A DNA stretch of 64,000 nt from Demequina zhanjiangensis (GCF_030418315.1 NZ_JAUHPV010000003.1:186001-250000), one strand, 5' to 3'; positions 23,762 through 32,382 are shown, counted from the first letter of the stretch. Notes: generated by a model from the letters alone, not told the origin. Numbers and translations are program-made.

Positions 23762-25452
23762 GCACCTCGACCCCGACAGCCCGTGAGGCTGTGGAGCAGG
23801 CGTATGCGCGCATCGCCGAGGCGGACCGGCCGGAGCTGTGGATCGCCCTGCGCGACCAGGAGGAGGCAGGGCGCGCCGCTGCTGCCGTCGACGCGGCGGT
23901 GGCGGCGGGCGCCGCGAAGCCGCTGGCGGGCCTCACCGTCGCGGTGAAGGACAACGTCGACGTGGCGGGCCTGCCGACGACGGCCGGTGCGCCTCGCGTG
24001 CTGCGTCAGCCCGAGCACAGCGCGGGCATCGTCGCGGCGCTCGAGTCCGCTGGCGCGGTGGTGATCGGCAAGACGACACTGGATCAGTTCGCCACCGGGC
24101 TCGTCGGCACCCGCACGCCGTACGGCGTGCCTGGGGCCGCTCATGACCGTTCGCTCGTCTCGGGCGGATCGAGCTCGGGCTCCGCCGTGGCTGTCGCGCT
24201 CGGACTCGTGGACCTGGGTATCGGCACCGACACGGCCGGCTCCGGGCGCGTGCCCGCGGCCTTCAACTCCCTCATCGGGGTGAAGCCGACCCTGGGCCTC
24301 GTGTCCTCGGACGGCGTGTTTCCCGCGAGCCCCAGCTACGACACGGCGTCGATCTTCGCAAGGACGATGACCGTGGCGTCGGCCGCGATGGACGTCGTTG
24401 CACGGACAGGGGCGCGTACGGTGCCCACCGACGTCCCCGTCGCGCCTCGCGTGCATCGGGTCGGGTGCCTGGTCGAGGAGCAGCTCGCCAACGTCGACCC
24501 GGCGTGGCGTGAGGCCTACCGCGCCTCGGTCGACGCGCTGATCTCCGCCGGCTTCGAGGTGGTGCCCTTCGACGTGCAGCCGCTGCTCGATGCGGCGCTG
24601 CTCCTCTACGAAGGCGCACTGCTGGCGGAGCGCGCCGCGTCGTTCGGGCACGACCTCGAGATGCTCGGGGACGAGGCCGATCCCACTGTCGCCGGTATCG
24701 TGCGGCCCGCCTCGGAGTTCATGGCTGTGGATCTGGTCCGTGACCAGCAGGCGCTCGAGCAGGCGAAGAGGGAGCTGCCTGCGCTGTGGGAGCGGGTCGA
24801 CGCGATCCTGCTTCCGTCCGTGCCCGGCCACCCGACGATCGCCGAGGTGCAGGCTGAGCCCGTGCGTGCGAACGCGCGCCTGGGCACGTACACGAACTTC
24901 GTGAACCTGCTGGACCTGTCCGCTCTCGCAGTGCCCGCCGCGGGCAGCGGGCCCGCGGCACCGCGGGGCGTCACGTTCGTGGGGCCCGCGTTCGCCGACC
25001 TCGTGCTCGCCCGCGTGGCCGCAGGGGCCGGACTCGTGGGGGAGGTGCCCACGGACGCCTCGTGGGGCATGCCCACGGTCGACGTCGTCGTGTTCGGCGC
25101 GCATCGCGCGGGCCAGCCGCTGCACGAGCAGCTGGCGAGCCGCGGCGCGCACGCGCGCGGGATCGTGAGGACGGCGCCGTGCTACCGCATGGTGAGGCTC
25201 GACACCGTGCCGCCGAAGCCCGGCGTGTGGCGTGACGAGAATGTGGGAGGGACGATCGTGGGCGAGCGCTGGTCGCTGTCGCCCGCCGCGTTCGCCTCGT
25301 TCCTTGGCGACCTGGCGTGGCCGATGGCTGTCGGCCCGGTGGAGCTGGATTCTGGCGAGACCGTGCTCGGCTTCACCTGCGAGCCGGGCGCGGCCGCTGG
25401 AGCGGAGGACCTCACCGTCGTCGGAGACTGGCTCGCGGCTCCCGTCGGCTAG
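23758..25452 (+). CDS. Allophanate hydrolase-like protein (AtzF type, two domains)
   Basis: The 564-residue protein has an amidase-signature domain (Lys64 in VAVKDNVDVAG; SGGSSSGSAVAVAL; TDTAGSGRVPAAF with the nucleophile) and a C-terminal domain of about 120 residues (VDVVVFGAHRAGQPLHEQL, CYRMVRLDTVPPKPG, WSLSPAAFASFLG) characteristic of allophanate hydrolases. The family splits allophanate, giving ammonia and CO2 in the end. No urea carboxylase, biuret hydrolase or cyanurate hydrolase gene is in the window, so its substrate may differ or come from the adjacent amidase. It starts inside the regulator's stop (ATGA) and ends sharing CTAG with the convergent GNAT gene. Confidence 0.88.
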   Translation: MSTSTPTAREAVEQAYARIAEADRPELWIALRDQEEAGRAAAAVDAAVAAGAAKPLAGLTVAVKDNVDVAGLPTTAGAPRVLRQPEHSAGIVAALESAGAVVIGKTTLDQFATGLVGTRTPYGVPGAAHDRSLVSGGSSSGSAVAVALGLVDLGIGTDTAGSGRVPAAFNSLIGVKPTLGLVSSDGVFPASPSYDTASIFARTMTVASAAMDVVARTGARTVPTDVPVAPRVHRVGCLVEEQLANVDPAWREAYRASVDALISAGFEVVPFDVQPLLDAALLLYEGALLAERAASFGHDLEMLGDEADPTVAGIVRPASEFMAVDLVRDQQALEQAKRELPALWERVDAILLPSVPGHPTIAEVQAEPVRANARLGTYTNFVNLLDLSALAVPAAGSGPAAPRGVTFVGPAFADLVLARVAAGAGLVGEVPTDASWGMPTVDVVVFGAHRAGQPLHEQLASRGAHARGIVRTAPCYRMVRLDTVPPKPGVWRDENVGGTIVGERWSLSPAAFASFLGDLAWPMAVGPVELDSGETVLGFTCEPGAAAGAEDLTVVGDWLAAPVG

Positions 25453-26039
25453 CGCCGGGGTGCGGTGCGGGCCTCGAGCCCGAGCCGCACCGCCGGCCAC
25501 TCCGAGTCGAGGATCGAGAACACGACGGTGTCGCGCAGCGTGCCGTCCGTCCAGATCTGGTGGTTGCGGAGCACGCCGTCCTGCTTGGCGCCGAGCCGTG
25601 CGATCGCGGCTCGCGACTGGTGGTTGTGCCAGTGCGTGCGGAACTCGACGGCGATGCATCCGAGCTCGTCGAAGGCGCGGGTGAGCAGCAGGAGCTTCGC
25701 CGCCGGGTTGATCCCGGTGCCCTGCGCGCGTCGGCCGAGCCAGGTGGAGCCGATCTCCAGCCGCCTGTTGCGCTCGTCGAGGTTCATGTAGGTGGTCATG
25801 CCCACGGCGCGTCCGTCGGCGGGGCCGATGACCGCCCACGGCGCCATCGTGCCCTCGAACTGGAGCGAGAGCCTGCGCTCGATCTCCTTGGCCATCTGGT
25901 CCGGGCCGGGGACCGTCGTGTACCAGGCGGTCTCAGGCAGCGCCCCTGCCGCCTCGCACAGGTCGTCGTGGTGGCGCTGCGACAGCGGCTCGAGCGTCAC
26001 CAGCGGGTGCGAGAGCGTCGGCGTCTCGGCGAAGGTCAT
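25449..26039 (-). CDS. GNAT-family N-acetyltransferase (RimJ/RimL type)
   Basis: The 196-residue product shows the acetyltransferase 3 pattern: LEPLSQRHHDDLCEAAG at the start, AVGMTTYMNLDERNRRLEIGSTWLGRRAQGTGINPAAKLLLL with the acetyl-CoA-binding loop, and EFRTHWHNHQSRAAIARLGAKQDGVLRNH at the end. It resembles acetyltransferases of ribosomal or small-molecule substrates. Substrate unknown. The stop is shared on the opposite strand with the allophanate hydrolase-like gene (CTAG at 25449-25452). Confidence 0.85.
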   Translation of the reverse strand: MTFAETPTLSHPLVTLEPLSQRHHDDLCEAAGALPETAWYTTVPGPDQMAKEIERRLSLQFEGTMAPWAVIGPADGRAVGMTTYMNLDERNRRLEIGSTWLGRRAQGTGINPAAKLLLLTRAFDELGCIAVEFRTHWHNHQSRAAIARLGAKQDGVLRNHQIWTDGTLRDTVVFSILDSEWPAVRLGLEARTAPRR

Positions 26040-26057
26040 GACTCGAGCCTAGGCCCG

Positions 26058-27872
26058 TCAGCGCACCTCGCCGTAGATGGAGGCGATCACGTCGGCGAAG
26101 TGGTCCTCCACCTGTGTGCGGCGCACCTTCATGGAGGCGGAGAGCTCCTCGTACCGTTCGCTGAGCTCGCGAGGCAGCACCCTCCATTCGCGGATCGCCT
26201 CGGCCCGTGAGACGAGGAGGTTGGCCTGGTCGACGATCTGCTGGAGGTGCTCCTTGACGAAGGGGTGGTCGGCGGCCTCGCGGACCGACATGGAGGGCAG
26301 CCCCTTGGTCTTGAGCCACGAGGGCAGCATGGTCTCGTCAAGGGAGAGCAGGGCGCCGATGAACGGCTTTCCATCGCCGACGACCACCACCTCCTGCACG
26401 AGGGGGTAGGGGCGGATCGCGTCCTCGAGCGCGGCAGGCTGGACGTTCTTGCCGCCGGCGGTGACGAGGATCTCCTTCTTGCGGCCCGTGATGCTCAGGT
26501 AGCCGTCCTCGTCGATGCTGCCAAGGTCGCCGGTGTGGAACCAGCCGTCTGTCATGACCTGCTCGGTGGCCTCCGGGTTGCGGAAGTAGCCGACGAACAG
26601 GTTGGAGCCCCGGGCGAGGATCTCTCCGTCGTCCGCGATCCTCACCGCGCCACCCGGGTACGGGCGGCCGACGGTGCCGACCTTCACATGCGACGGCGGG
26701 TTGCACGTCATCGGACCTGCGAGCTCGGTGGAGCCGTAGCCCTCCATCACGTGGATCGCGAGCCCCCCGTAGAAATGGGAGATCCTCTCGGACAGGCGCG
26801 CGCCTCCGCACACGATGTACTTGAGGTTGCCGCCGAGCGCGTGCTGCACCTTGTTCAGCACGAGGCGCTTGGCGACCCACGCCCGCACGTGCAGCCCCAG
26901 GCTGCGCTTGCCGGTCTGGCGGGTGCGATCGATGTCTCGCGAGACCTCCGCCGCCCACCGGAAGAGTCGCTGACGCATCGGCCCTCCGGCGCGCGAGTCG
27001 ACCACGTTGTAGAAGGTCTCGAGCACGCGCGGAACCGCCATGATCCACGTGGGCCTGAACGAGGCGAGATCCTTGGCGAGCGTCCTCGGATTCGGCGCGA
27101 GTCCGAGGACCGCGCCGCAATGGAGGGCGAGGAACTCGACGTGCCGTGCGAGCACGTGTGCGAGGGGCAGGAACAGCAGCAGGCGAGCGTCTCCGTCGGC
27201 GAGGGTGCCGAAGTCGTGATCCGCGGCGCCGTTGACGGGCCATTCCACGAAGGCGCGGTGGGGGAGCGCGACGCCCTTCGGGCGGCCGGTCGTGCCGGAG
27301 GTGTAGACGATCGTGGCGATGTCGTCCTTGGTGATGCCCTCGATGCGCGCGGCGAGCTCGTCGTCGCTCACGTGCACGCCGGCGGCGATCAGCGTGGCGA
27401 CGGCGGGGCTCTCCTCGTCATCGATGACGAGCACGCGCGGTGCGCCTTCGACGGCGCGTGCGTGCTCGGCCTGAGCCGCGTCCTCGACGAGCAGGAGGGA
27501 AAGCTCGGCATCGTTGACGATGCCTTCGACCTGGTAGCGCGACGAGGTCGGGTAGATGGGCACGGTGATCGCGCCGGCGGCCTGGATGGCGAAGTCGAGC
27601 AGGACCCACTCGAAGCGCGTGTTCGCCTGAAGCCCCACGGTCGCGCCCTTGTCCACGCCCATGATCATGAGCCCCTTGGCGGCCGCCTCGACCTGGTCGA
27701 GGAAGTCGCCGAGCGTGACCGGGACCCATGCGTCCGACGCGTCCTTGTGCTCGCAGTAGACGTGTGCGGGTGATGCTGCGGCGCGTTCTCGGAGGAGGCC
27801 GATGAAGGTGAGGTCGGCTGGGGTGTCCACTGCGAGGGGGATCGCGGTCGTGCGGGAGGACATGTCGGTCAT
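26058..27872 (-). CDS. Long-chain fatty acyl-CoA synthetase, AMP-binding
   Basis: The 604-residue product is a long-chain ACSL-like ligase. Motifs: IVYTSGTTGRPKGVALPH (P-loop), VMEGYGSTELAGPMT, GWFHTGDLGSIDEDGYLSITGRKKEILVTAGGKNVQP. The size and the VQPAALEDAIRPYPLVQEVVVVGDGKPF end match long-chain synthetases rather than acetyl-CoA synthetases. It activates fatty acids to acyl-CoA for lipid synthesis or breakdown. The start is the ATG at 27872; a second in-frame ATG lies nine bases in. A palindromic operator precedes it. The next gene downstream is 18 bases away. Confidence 0.92.
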   Translation of the reverse strand: MTDMSSRTTAIPLAVDTPADLTFIGLLRERAAASPAHVYCEHKDASDAWVPVTLGDFLDQVEAAAKGLMIMGVDKGATVGLQANTRFEWVLLDFAIQAAGAITVPIYPTSSRYQVEGIVNDAELSLLLVEDAAQAEHARAVEGAPRVLVIDDEESPAVATLIAAGVHVSDDELAARIEGITKDDIATIVYTSGTTGRPKGVALPHRAFVEWPVNGAADHDFGTLADGDARLLLFLPLAHVLARHVEFLALHCGAVLGLAPNPRTLAKDLASFRPTWIMAVPRVLETFYNVVDSRAGGPMRQRLFRWAAEVSRDIDRTRQTGKRSLGLHVRAWVAKRLVLNKVQHALGGNLKYIVCGGARLSERISHFYGGLAIHVMEGYGSTELAGPMTCNPPSHVKVGTVGRPYPGGAVRIADDGEILARGSNLFVGYFRNPEATEQVMTDGWFHTGDLGSIDEDGYLSITGRKKEILVTAGGKNVQPAALEDAIRPYPLVQEVVVVGDGKPFIGALLSLDETMLPSWLKTKGLPSMSVREAADHPFVKEHLQQIVDQANLLVSRAEAIREWRVLPRELSERYEELSASMKVRRTQVEDHFADVIASIYGEVR

Positions 27873-27895
27873 GTCTCAGAGTCTAGAACGTTACC

Positions 27896-27907
27896 TACGG
27901 AACCGTA
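27896..27907 (-). promoter_or_regulatory. Palindromic operator upstream of the acyl-CoA synthetase
   Basis: TACGG-AA-CCGTA forms a perfect inverted repeat 24 bases before the ATG, and GTTAC is repeated on each side (27890-27894 and 27909-27913). The shape fits a TetR-type fatty-acid-responsive repressor site. The binder is unknown. Confidence 0.45.
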
Positions 27908-27972
27908 AGTTACGCGGCCGTAGCTGCAGCGATTCTGCGGAAACCCTGCGCTGATCGATGCGAGGACCAGGC

Positions 27973-27992
27973 CCTTCGTCCCGACTCGAAGG
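27973..27992 (-). terminator. Short hairpin after ppgK
   Basis: CCTTCG (27973-27978) and CGAAGG (27987-27992) pair over 6 bp around an 8-base loop, just past the ppgK stop on the minus strand. It is a weak candidate for a terminator. Confidence 0.35.
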
Positions 27993-27994
27993 CG

Positions 27995-28843
27995 TCAGTC
28001 CTTCGTGGACCCCTTCGCGCCGCGCTTCGCAGCCTTCTTCGCCTGCTTCTCAGCCTGCTTCGCCTGCTCCTTCGCGCGTGCCTTCTCCTTGGCGCACTCG
28101 GCATGCGCGGCGGCGGCGGCGCCGACGATCCCCGCGCCGTTGAGCAGCTCTGCCGGGATGATCGGCGCTCGGAGCGTCAGCCTCGGCAGGAACATGTGGC
28201 TCGACTTCGAGACCCCGCCGCCCACGATGATCATGTCCGGCCAGAAGAGCCGCTCGACCTCCGAGAAGTAGCGCTGGAGGTGAGGGATCCATCCGTCCCA
28301 GTCCAGATCATGGCGAGCACGGGCCGACTCTGCCGCGTAGTCCTCCGCATCGTGGCCGTCGATCTCCAGGTGGCCGAGCTCGAGGTTCGGCACCAGGGTG
28401 CCGTCCACGATCATCGCGGTGCCCACGCCGGTGCCCAGCGTCGCGAGGAAGATCGAGCCGTCCTGCCCGTGCGCCGCGCCATACCTGTACTCGCCGAAGC
28501 CGGCGGCATCCGCGTCGTTGAGGACGTGCACGTCGTGGCCCGCGTAGTCACGGATCAGCTCGCGCAGGTTCACGCCGATCCACGAGTCATCCACGTTGGC
28601 CGCCGTCTTGACGACACCGTGCTGGATCACGCCGGGGAACGCGACCCCGATCGGGGTCTTGCGCGACGGCTCGAACCGCGAGATGCACTTCGCGACCGTC
28701 TTGCCGACCGCCTCAGGCGTCGCCGGCTGCGGCGTGGGGATCCTGTAGCGCTCGTCGGTGAACTTGCCGTTCTTGAGGTTCACCGGCGCGGCCTTGATGC
28801 CGGACCCGCCGATGTCCACGCCGATCGCGATGTTCTTGCTCAT
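27995..28843 (-). CDS. ppgK: Polyphosphate glucokinase
   Basis: The 282-residue ROK-family kinase shows the N-terminal nucleotide loop IGVDIGGSGIKAAPV, the catalytic VLNDADAAGFGEYRYG, FLATLGTGVGTAMIVDG and ELGHLEIDG. The WDGWIPHLQRYFSEVERLFWPDMIIVGGGVS region is typical of polyphosphate/ATP-glucokinases of actinobacteria. It phosphorylates glucose with polyphosphate or ATP in the cytoplasm. The last 45 residues are an Ala/Lys/Glu-rich tail of unknown role. The ATG at 28843 overlaps the map stop (ATGA), so the two form an operon, in the order map-ppgK. Confidence 0.92.
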   Translation of the reverse strand: MSKNIAIGVDIGGSGIKAAPVNLKNGKFTDERYRIPTPQPATPEAVGKTVAKCISRFEPSRKTPIGVAFPGVIQHGVVKTAANVDDSWIGVNLRELIRDYAGHDVHVLNDADAAGFGEYRYGAAHGQDGSIFLATLGTGVGTAMIVDGTLVPNLELGHLEIDGHDAEDYAAESARARHDLDWDGWIPHLQRYFSEVERLFWPDMIIVGGGVSKSSHMFLPRLTLRAPIIPAELLNGAGIVGAAAAAHAECAKEKARAKEQAKQAEKQAKKAAKRGAKGSTKD

Positions 28844-29721
28844 GGCTTCGTCAACACCTCCGGGCCGTCCTCGGTGATGAGGATCGTGTTCTCGAACTGG
28901 GCCACCCAGCCGCCGTCGTTCGTGACGACGGTCCAGCCGTCGTCCCACTCGTGGTTCGCCTCGGACCCGTCCACCAGCATCGGCTCCACGGTGAAGACCA
29001 TGCCGGCCTGGATCACGTCGTCGTGATGGGGCGCGGCGTCGTAGTGGGGGATCACCAGGCCGGTGTGGAACGCCGGACCGACGCCGTGTCCCGTGTAGCT
29101 GCGCACCGACTCGTAGCCGAAGCGGGCCGCGTACTTCTCGATCACGCGGCCGATCACGTTGACCTCGCGGCCCGGTATCGCGGCCTTGATGCCGCGCATC
29201 ATCGCCTCGTGCGTCACCTCGACGAGCTTCTGTGCTCGCTCCGAGCCTTCGCCCGCGATGAAGGAGCCGCAGTTGTCCCCGTGCACACCGTTCTTGAAGG
29301 CGGTGATGTCCACCTTCACGATGTCGCCTTCCTCGACGACCGTGGAGTCGGGGATGCCGTGACAGATGACCTCGTTCACCGAGGTGCAGATCGACTTGGG
29401 GAACGGGGGTCGGCCAGCCGCACCCGGGTAGCCCAGCGTCGACGGGTAGGCGCCGTGATCGAGCACGTACTCGTGCCCGATCCTGTCCAGCTCGTCAGTG
29501 GTCACACCGGGACGGACCGCCTTGCCGATCTCCGCGAGCGCCTGCGCCGCGATGCGGCCCGACTCGCGGATCCGTGCGACGGTCTCCGCGTCGTAGACGT
29601 CGCCTCCCGTCCATCGGGGTGCGCGCTTCGCCCCGACGTACGGGGGACGCTCGATGCTGCGGGGCACGTCGCGCAACGGCGACACGACCCCCTTGACGAT
29701 GTTCTCGCGGACCGGGCCCAT
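28840..29721 (-). CDS. map: Type I methionine aminopeptidase
   Basis: The 293-residue enzyme has all metal ligands of type I methionine aminopeptidases: Asp in VKVDITAFKNG, Asp in HGDNCGSF, His in SYTGHGVGPAFH, Glu in FTVEPMLV and Glu in AQFENTILIT. The N-terminal extension (VVSPLRDVPRSIERPPYVG) is typical of actinobacterial MapA/MapB forms. It removes the initiator Met from new proteins. The start is the ATG at 29721; an extended frame to 29760 lacks support. It overlaps ppgK by four bases. Confidence 0.95.
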   Translation of the reverse strand: MGPVRENIVKGVVSPLRDVPRSIERPPYVGAKRAPRWTGGDVYDAETVARIRESGRIAAQALAEIGKAVRPGVTTDELDRIGHEYVLDHGAYPSTLGYPGAAGRPPFPKSICTSVNEVICHGIPDSTVVEEGDIVKVDITAFKNGVHGDNCGSFIAGEGSERAQKLVEVTHEAMMRGIKAAIPGREVNVIGRVIEKYAARFGYESVRSYTGHGVGPAFHTGLVIPHYDAAPHHDDVIQAGMVFTVEPMLVDGSEANHEWDDGWTVVTNDGGWVAQFENTILITEDGPEVLTKP

Positions 29722-29752
29722 ACCTGGCAGTCTATTCACGGAGGCGATGCAG

Positions 29753-29953
29753 ATGTCCAACGATGGTCTCGGCCAGGTCGAGTACTTCTACAACACCCGC
29801 ACGCGCATGGTGGAGAAGGGGCGTCTCAGCTCCTGGGAGGACCTCATGGGGCCGTACTCCACGCGCGAGGAGGCCGAGCAGGCGCTCGAGACCGCCAAGA
29901 AGCGGTCGGCCTCCTGGGACGAGGACGACGCGGAGTGGAAGGGCGAGCGCTGA
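29753..29953 (+). CDS. Small SPOR-like domain protein
   Basis: The 66-residue product reads QVEYFYNTRTRMVEKGRLSS and then GPYSTREEAEQALETAKKR, a half-length version of the SPOR/sporulation repeat (beta-alpha-beta with an F/YxTREEAE-type helix). The ATG at 29753 has GGAGG eight bases upstream; an ATG six bases earlier is too close to it. Small proteins of this type are found next to map in related genomes. The role is unknown. Its end overlaps the start chosen for the next gene. Confidence 0.75.
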   Translation: MSNDGLGQVEYFYNTRTRMVEKGRLSSWEDLMGPYSTREEAEQALETAKKRSASWDEDDAEWKGER

Positions 29954-30471
29954 CGGACAGCGGGCCGCCAACGCTGCGCGACGGCGTCGGGTTCTGGTTC
30001 CGGATCGCGCTCCTCGGGCTGCTCGTCGCTGGAACAGCCGACGCGCTGCTGCTGCTCGTGCCCGACGGGATCATCGCCTTCGTGTCCAGCGCCGGCGGGG
30101 GAGGAGTCGTCTTCACGGCCGGCTATCTGCTCGCGCTCTGCCTCACGCCCACGGTGCTCGGGCTCGCGGCTCTGCTTGTCCGCAGCCTTCGAGGCTGGAC
30201 CCTCGCGCGACGCGACGATCCGGGATACCTCGCGTCCCCAGGCACAGCCGGATGGCGTGCGGTGGCCGTCGCGCTCGCCCTCGCCAACACGCTCGCGCTG
30301 GTCCCGTTCCTCGTCGTCGCGTCCGCTGGACCTCTCGACCCGGTCCGTTCGTGGTCCGCGGTCGCATGCGCGGTCTCCAACGTCTGGGTGTGCCTCTACT
30401 ACCGTCCGGCGCGCCGCTGGGACGGCGCGCGAGCCCCGGACGCAGGGGCCCGCGTCACCCCCGACCTCTGA
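29935..30471 (+). CDS. Predicted membrane protein of unknown function
   Basis: The 178-residue product has four hydrophobic segments: FRIALLGLLVAGTADALLLLV, VVFTAGYLLALCLTPTVLGLAALLV, AVAVALALANTLALVPFLVV and a shorter SAVACAVSNVWVCLYY near the C-terminus. The family is not recognised. No ATG is available near the start; the GTG at 29935 is the best candidate, with a GAGGA site nine bases upstream and a 19-base overlap with the SPOR-like gene. The start is uncertain. Confidence 0.6.
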   Translation: MEGRALTDSGPPTLRDGVGFWFRIALLGLLVAGTADALLLLVPDGIIAFVSSAGGGGVVFTAGYLLALCLTPTVLGLAALLVRSLRGWTLARRDDPGYLASPGTAGWRAVAVALALANTLALVPFLVVASAGPLDPVRSWSAVACAVSNVWVCLYYRPARRWDGARAPDAGARVTPDL

Positions 30472-30529
30472 GGTTCCCGGTGGCGGCGTCTGCGTCCCGG
30501 AGGGACGATTGAAGGCAGGAGGCATCGCC

Positions 30530-31492
30530 ATGAGCATCCCCGTCACAGTCGACAACTTCGTCCGCGCAGAGTCCGACCGCATGCTGGTCGACATCCAACG
30601 TCAGGCCGGCGGTGTCAACCGCCTGGGCCATCGACGCGCCCCCACGCCGATCTCGCAGCAGACCGTCATCCGGATGAACCGCGACACGCTCTACAGCTTC
30701 GCCACGGTGGACCTGCAGCATGGCGTGGACCTCACGCTGCCTGAGGCGGGCGGCCGGTACCTGTCAGCGATGCTCGTCAACAACGACCATCTGGTCCCGC
30801 TCGTGCTGCACCGTCCCGGGCACTACAGGCTGACGCGCACCGAGGCAGGCACCCGGTACGCGCTGGTGGCGATCCGGATCCTCGTGGATCCCACCGATCC
30901 GGAGGACGTGGCGAAGGTCGTCGCGCTTCAGGACGCGATCCAGATCTCTGGCGAGGGCGGCGAGGATCTGGTCATGCCCGACTACGACAGGGCCACCTTC
31001 GACGCCACACGACAGGCGCTGCTCACGCTTGCCGCGGGCATGGCCTCCTTCGACAAGGCTTTCGGATCGGCAGCCGAGGTGGACCGCATCCACCACCTGC
31101 TGGGCACCGCCGCCGGATGGGGAGGGCTGCCACGCGCCGAAGCCACGTACGTCTCGATGATGCCGCCGTCCCTCGACGCCGACTGTCACCTGGACCTGAC
31201 CGATGTGCCCGTCGACGCGTTCTGGTCGGTCTCGGTGTACGACGATCGCGGGTTCTTCGTGGAGAACCCGTACGACCGCTATTCGGTGAACAGTGTCACG
31301 GCGGTACGCGAGCCCGATGGCGGGGTTCTCATCCGGTTCGTGCACGGCGAGCCCGTGGGTCCCAACGACATTCCAGTACCCGAACGTTGGGGTACCGTGC
31401 TTCGCCTGTACCGCCCCCGCAACGAGGTCCTCGACGGTCGGTGGACGGCGCCGCCGATCCTCACGTCGGCCGCGGGCGCGCAGGCTGCCTGA
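30530..31492 (+). CDS. DUF1254/DUF1214 domain protein
   Basis: The 320-residue protein shows both domains: an N-terminal DUF1254 (VIRMNRDTLYSFATVDLQHGVDLTLPEAGGRYLSAML, split here for brevity as VIRMNRDTLYS and GGRYLSAMLVNNDH) and a C-terminal DUF1214 with DAFWSVSVYDDRGFFVENPYDRYSVN-type sequence (FWSVSVYDDRGFFV). These proteins are often secreted, but no signal peptide is visible here. The role is unknown. The ATG at 30530 follows a clear AGGAGG. Confidence 0.82.
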   Translation: MSIPVTVDNFVRAESDRMLVDIQRQAGGVNRLGHRRAPTPISQQTVIRMNRDTLYSFATVDLQHGVDLTLPEAGGRYLSAMLVNNDHLVPLVLHRPGHYRLTRTEAGTRYALVAIRILVDPTDPEDVAKVVALQDAIQISGEGGEDLVMPDYDRATFDATRQALLTLAAGMASFDKAFGSAAEVDRIHHLLGTAAGWGGLPRAEATYVSMMPPSLDADCHLDLTDVPVDAFWSVSVYDDRGFFVENPYDRYSVNSVTAVREPDGGVLIRFVHGEPVGPNDIPVPERWGTVLRLYRPRNEVLDGRWTAPPILTSAAGAQAA

Positions 31493-31524
31493 GCAAGGCG
31501 CGCCCGCGGGGGGCCTCGGTCCGC

Positions 31525-32382
31525 TCAGCCCTCCACGTGGTGCCGCCACGAGTGCTGAGGCTCATAGCCCAGGATCGCGCGCGCCTTGTCGATCGAGAGC
31601 AGCGTCTCGTGCTCGCCGAGCTCCTTGGTCACCGTCACGCCCGGGAACTGCTCCGCGACGAGCTCCGCGCTCGAACGTGACATCACCGTGTCGGCGTTCG
31701 CGATGACGAAGCGCTCGAAGCCCAGCGACTCGTGCGCGAGCGCCTTCGACACCGCCTGAGCGCCGTCCCTCGCGTCGATGTAGCCCCACAGGTTCCACCT
31801 GCGCAGCGTCGCATCGGAGTCGAACGCAGGGAAGTCGACGTACTCCTCCTCGTAGATCACGTTGGAGAAGCGCAGTGCCGTGATCGACAGATCCTGGTGC
31901 CAGCGGCACAGCTGGATCGCCATCTGCTCCTCGAGGTGCTTCACGAGCGAGTAGTTCGACTCGGGACGCGCGTCGTAGTCCTCGTCCACAGGGATGTAGG
32001 GCGGGTCGATCGTGAAGGGCAGGCCGAGCACCGTCTCGGAGGACGCGTAGACGATCTTGCGGATGCCCGCGCGCAACGCCCCCTGGAACACGTGGGAGGT
32101 GGCGAGCATGTTGTTGTCGAACGTGGCGACGTCAGCGGCCTGGCCCGGCGCGGGGATCGCCGCCAGGTGGACCACGGCGTCGACGCCGTCATAGCGGTCC
32201 TGCACGCCGAACATCGCGTCGACCGTCTGTCCGTAGTCGGTCAGGTCCACCCTCGTGTAGTCGAACGACGGGGGAGCGGGCGCCGCGTCGATCCCGTGGA
32301 CCTCGTGCCCCTCCTCGGCCAGGATCCGCGCCACGACGCGCCCCAGCTTGCCCTTGCTTCCGGTCACGATGATGCTCGCCAT
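31525..32382 (-). CDS. NAD-dependent epimerase/dehydratase family protein
   Basis: The 285-residue extended SDR shows VTGSKGKLGRVVARILAEEG at the N-terminus (cofactor loop), VVHLAAIPAPG, and the active-site pair YSLVK (Tyr-x-x-x-Lys) preceded by ASSETVLG. It resembles uronate or sugar-nucleotide dehydratase/epimerases of actinobacteria. Substrate unknown. The ATG follows GGAAGGAG. It is near panB on the same strand (67 bases) but probably separate in function. Confidence 0.87.
   Translation of the reverse strand: MASIIVTGSKGKLGRVVARILAEEGHEVHGIDAAPAPPSFDYTRVDLTDYGQTVDAMFGVQDRYDGVDAVVHLAAIPAPGQAADVATFDNNMLATSHVFQGALRAGIRKIVYASSETVLGLPFTIDPPYIPVDEDYDARPESNYSLVKHLEEQMAIQLCRWHQDLSITALRFSNVIYEEEYVDFPAFDSDATLRRWNLWGYIDARDGAQAVSKALAHESLGFERFVIANADTVMSRSSAELVAEQFPGVTVTKELGEHETLLSIDKARAILGYEPQHSWRHHVEG

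Noticed and set aside
23731..25839. A 702-codon frame opposite the allophanate hydrolase-like gene
   Set aside because: It lies antisense to an intact two-domain hydrolase and part of the GNAT gene and has no recognisable motif.
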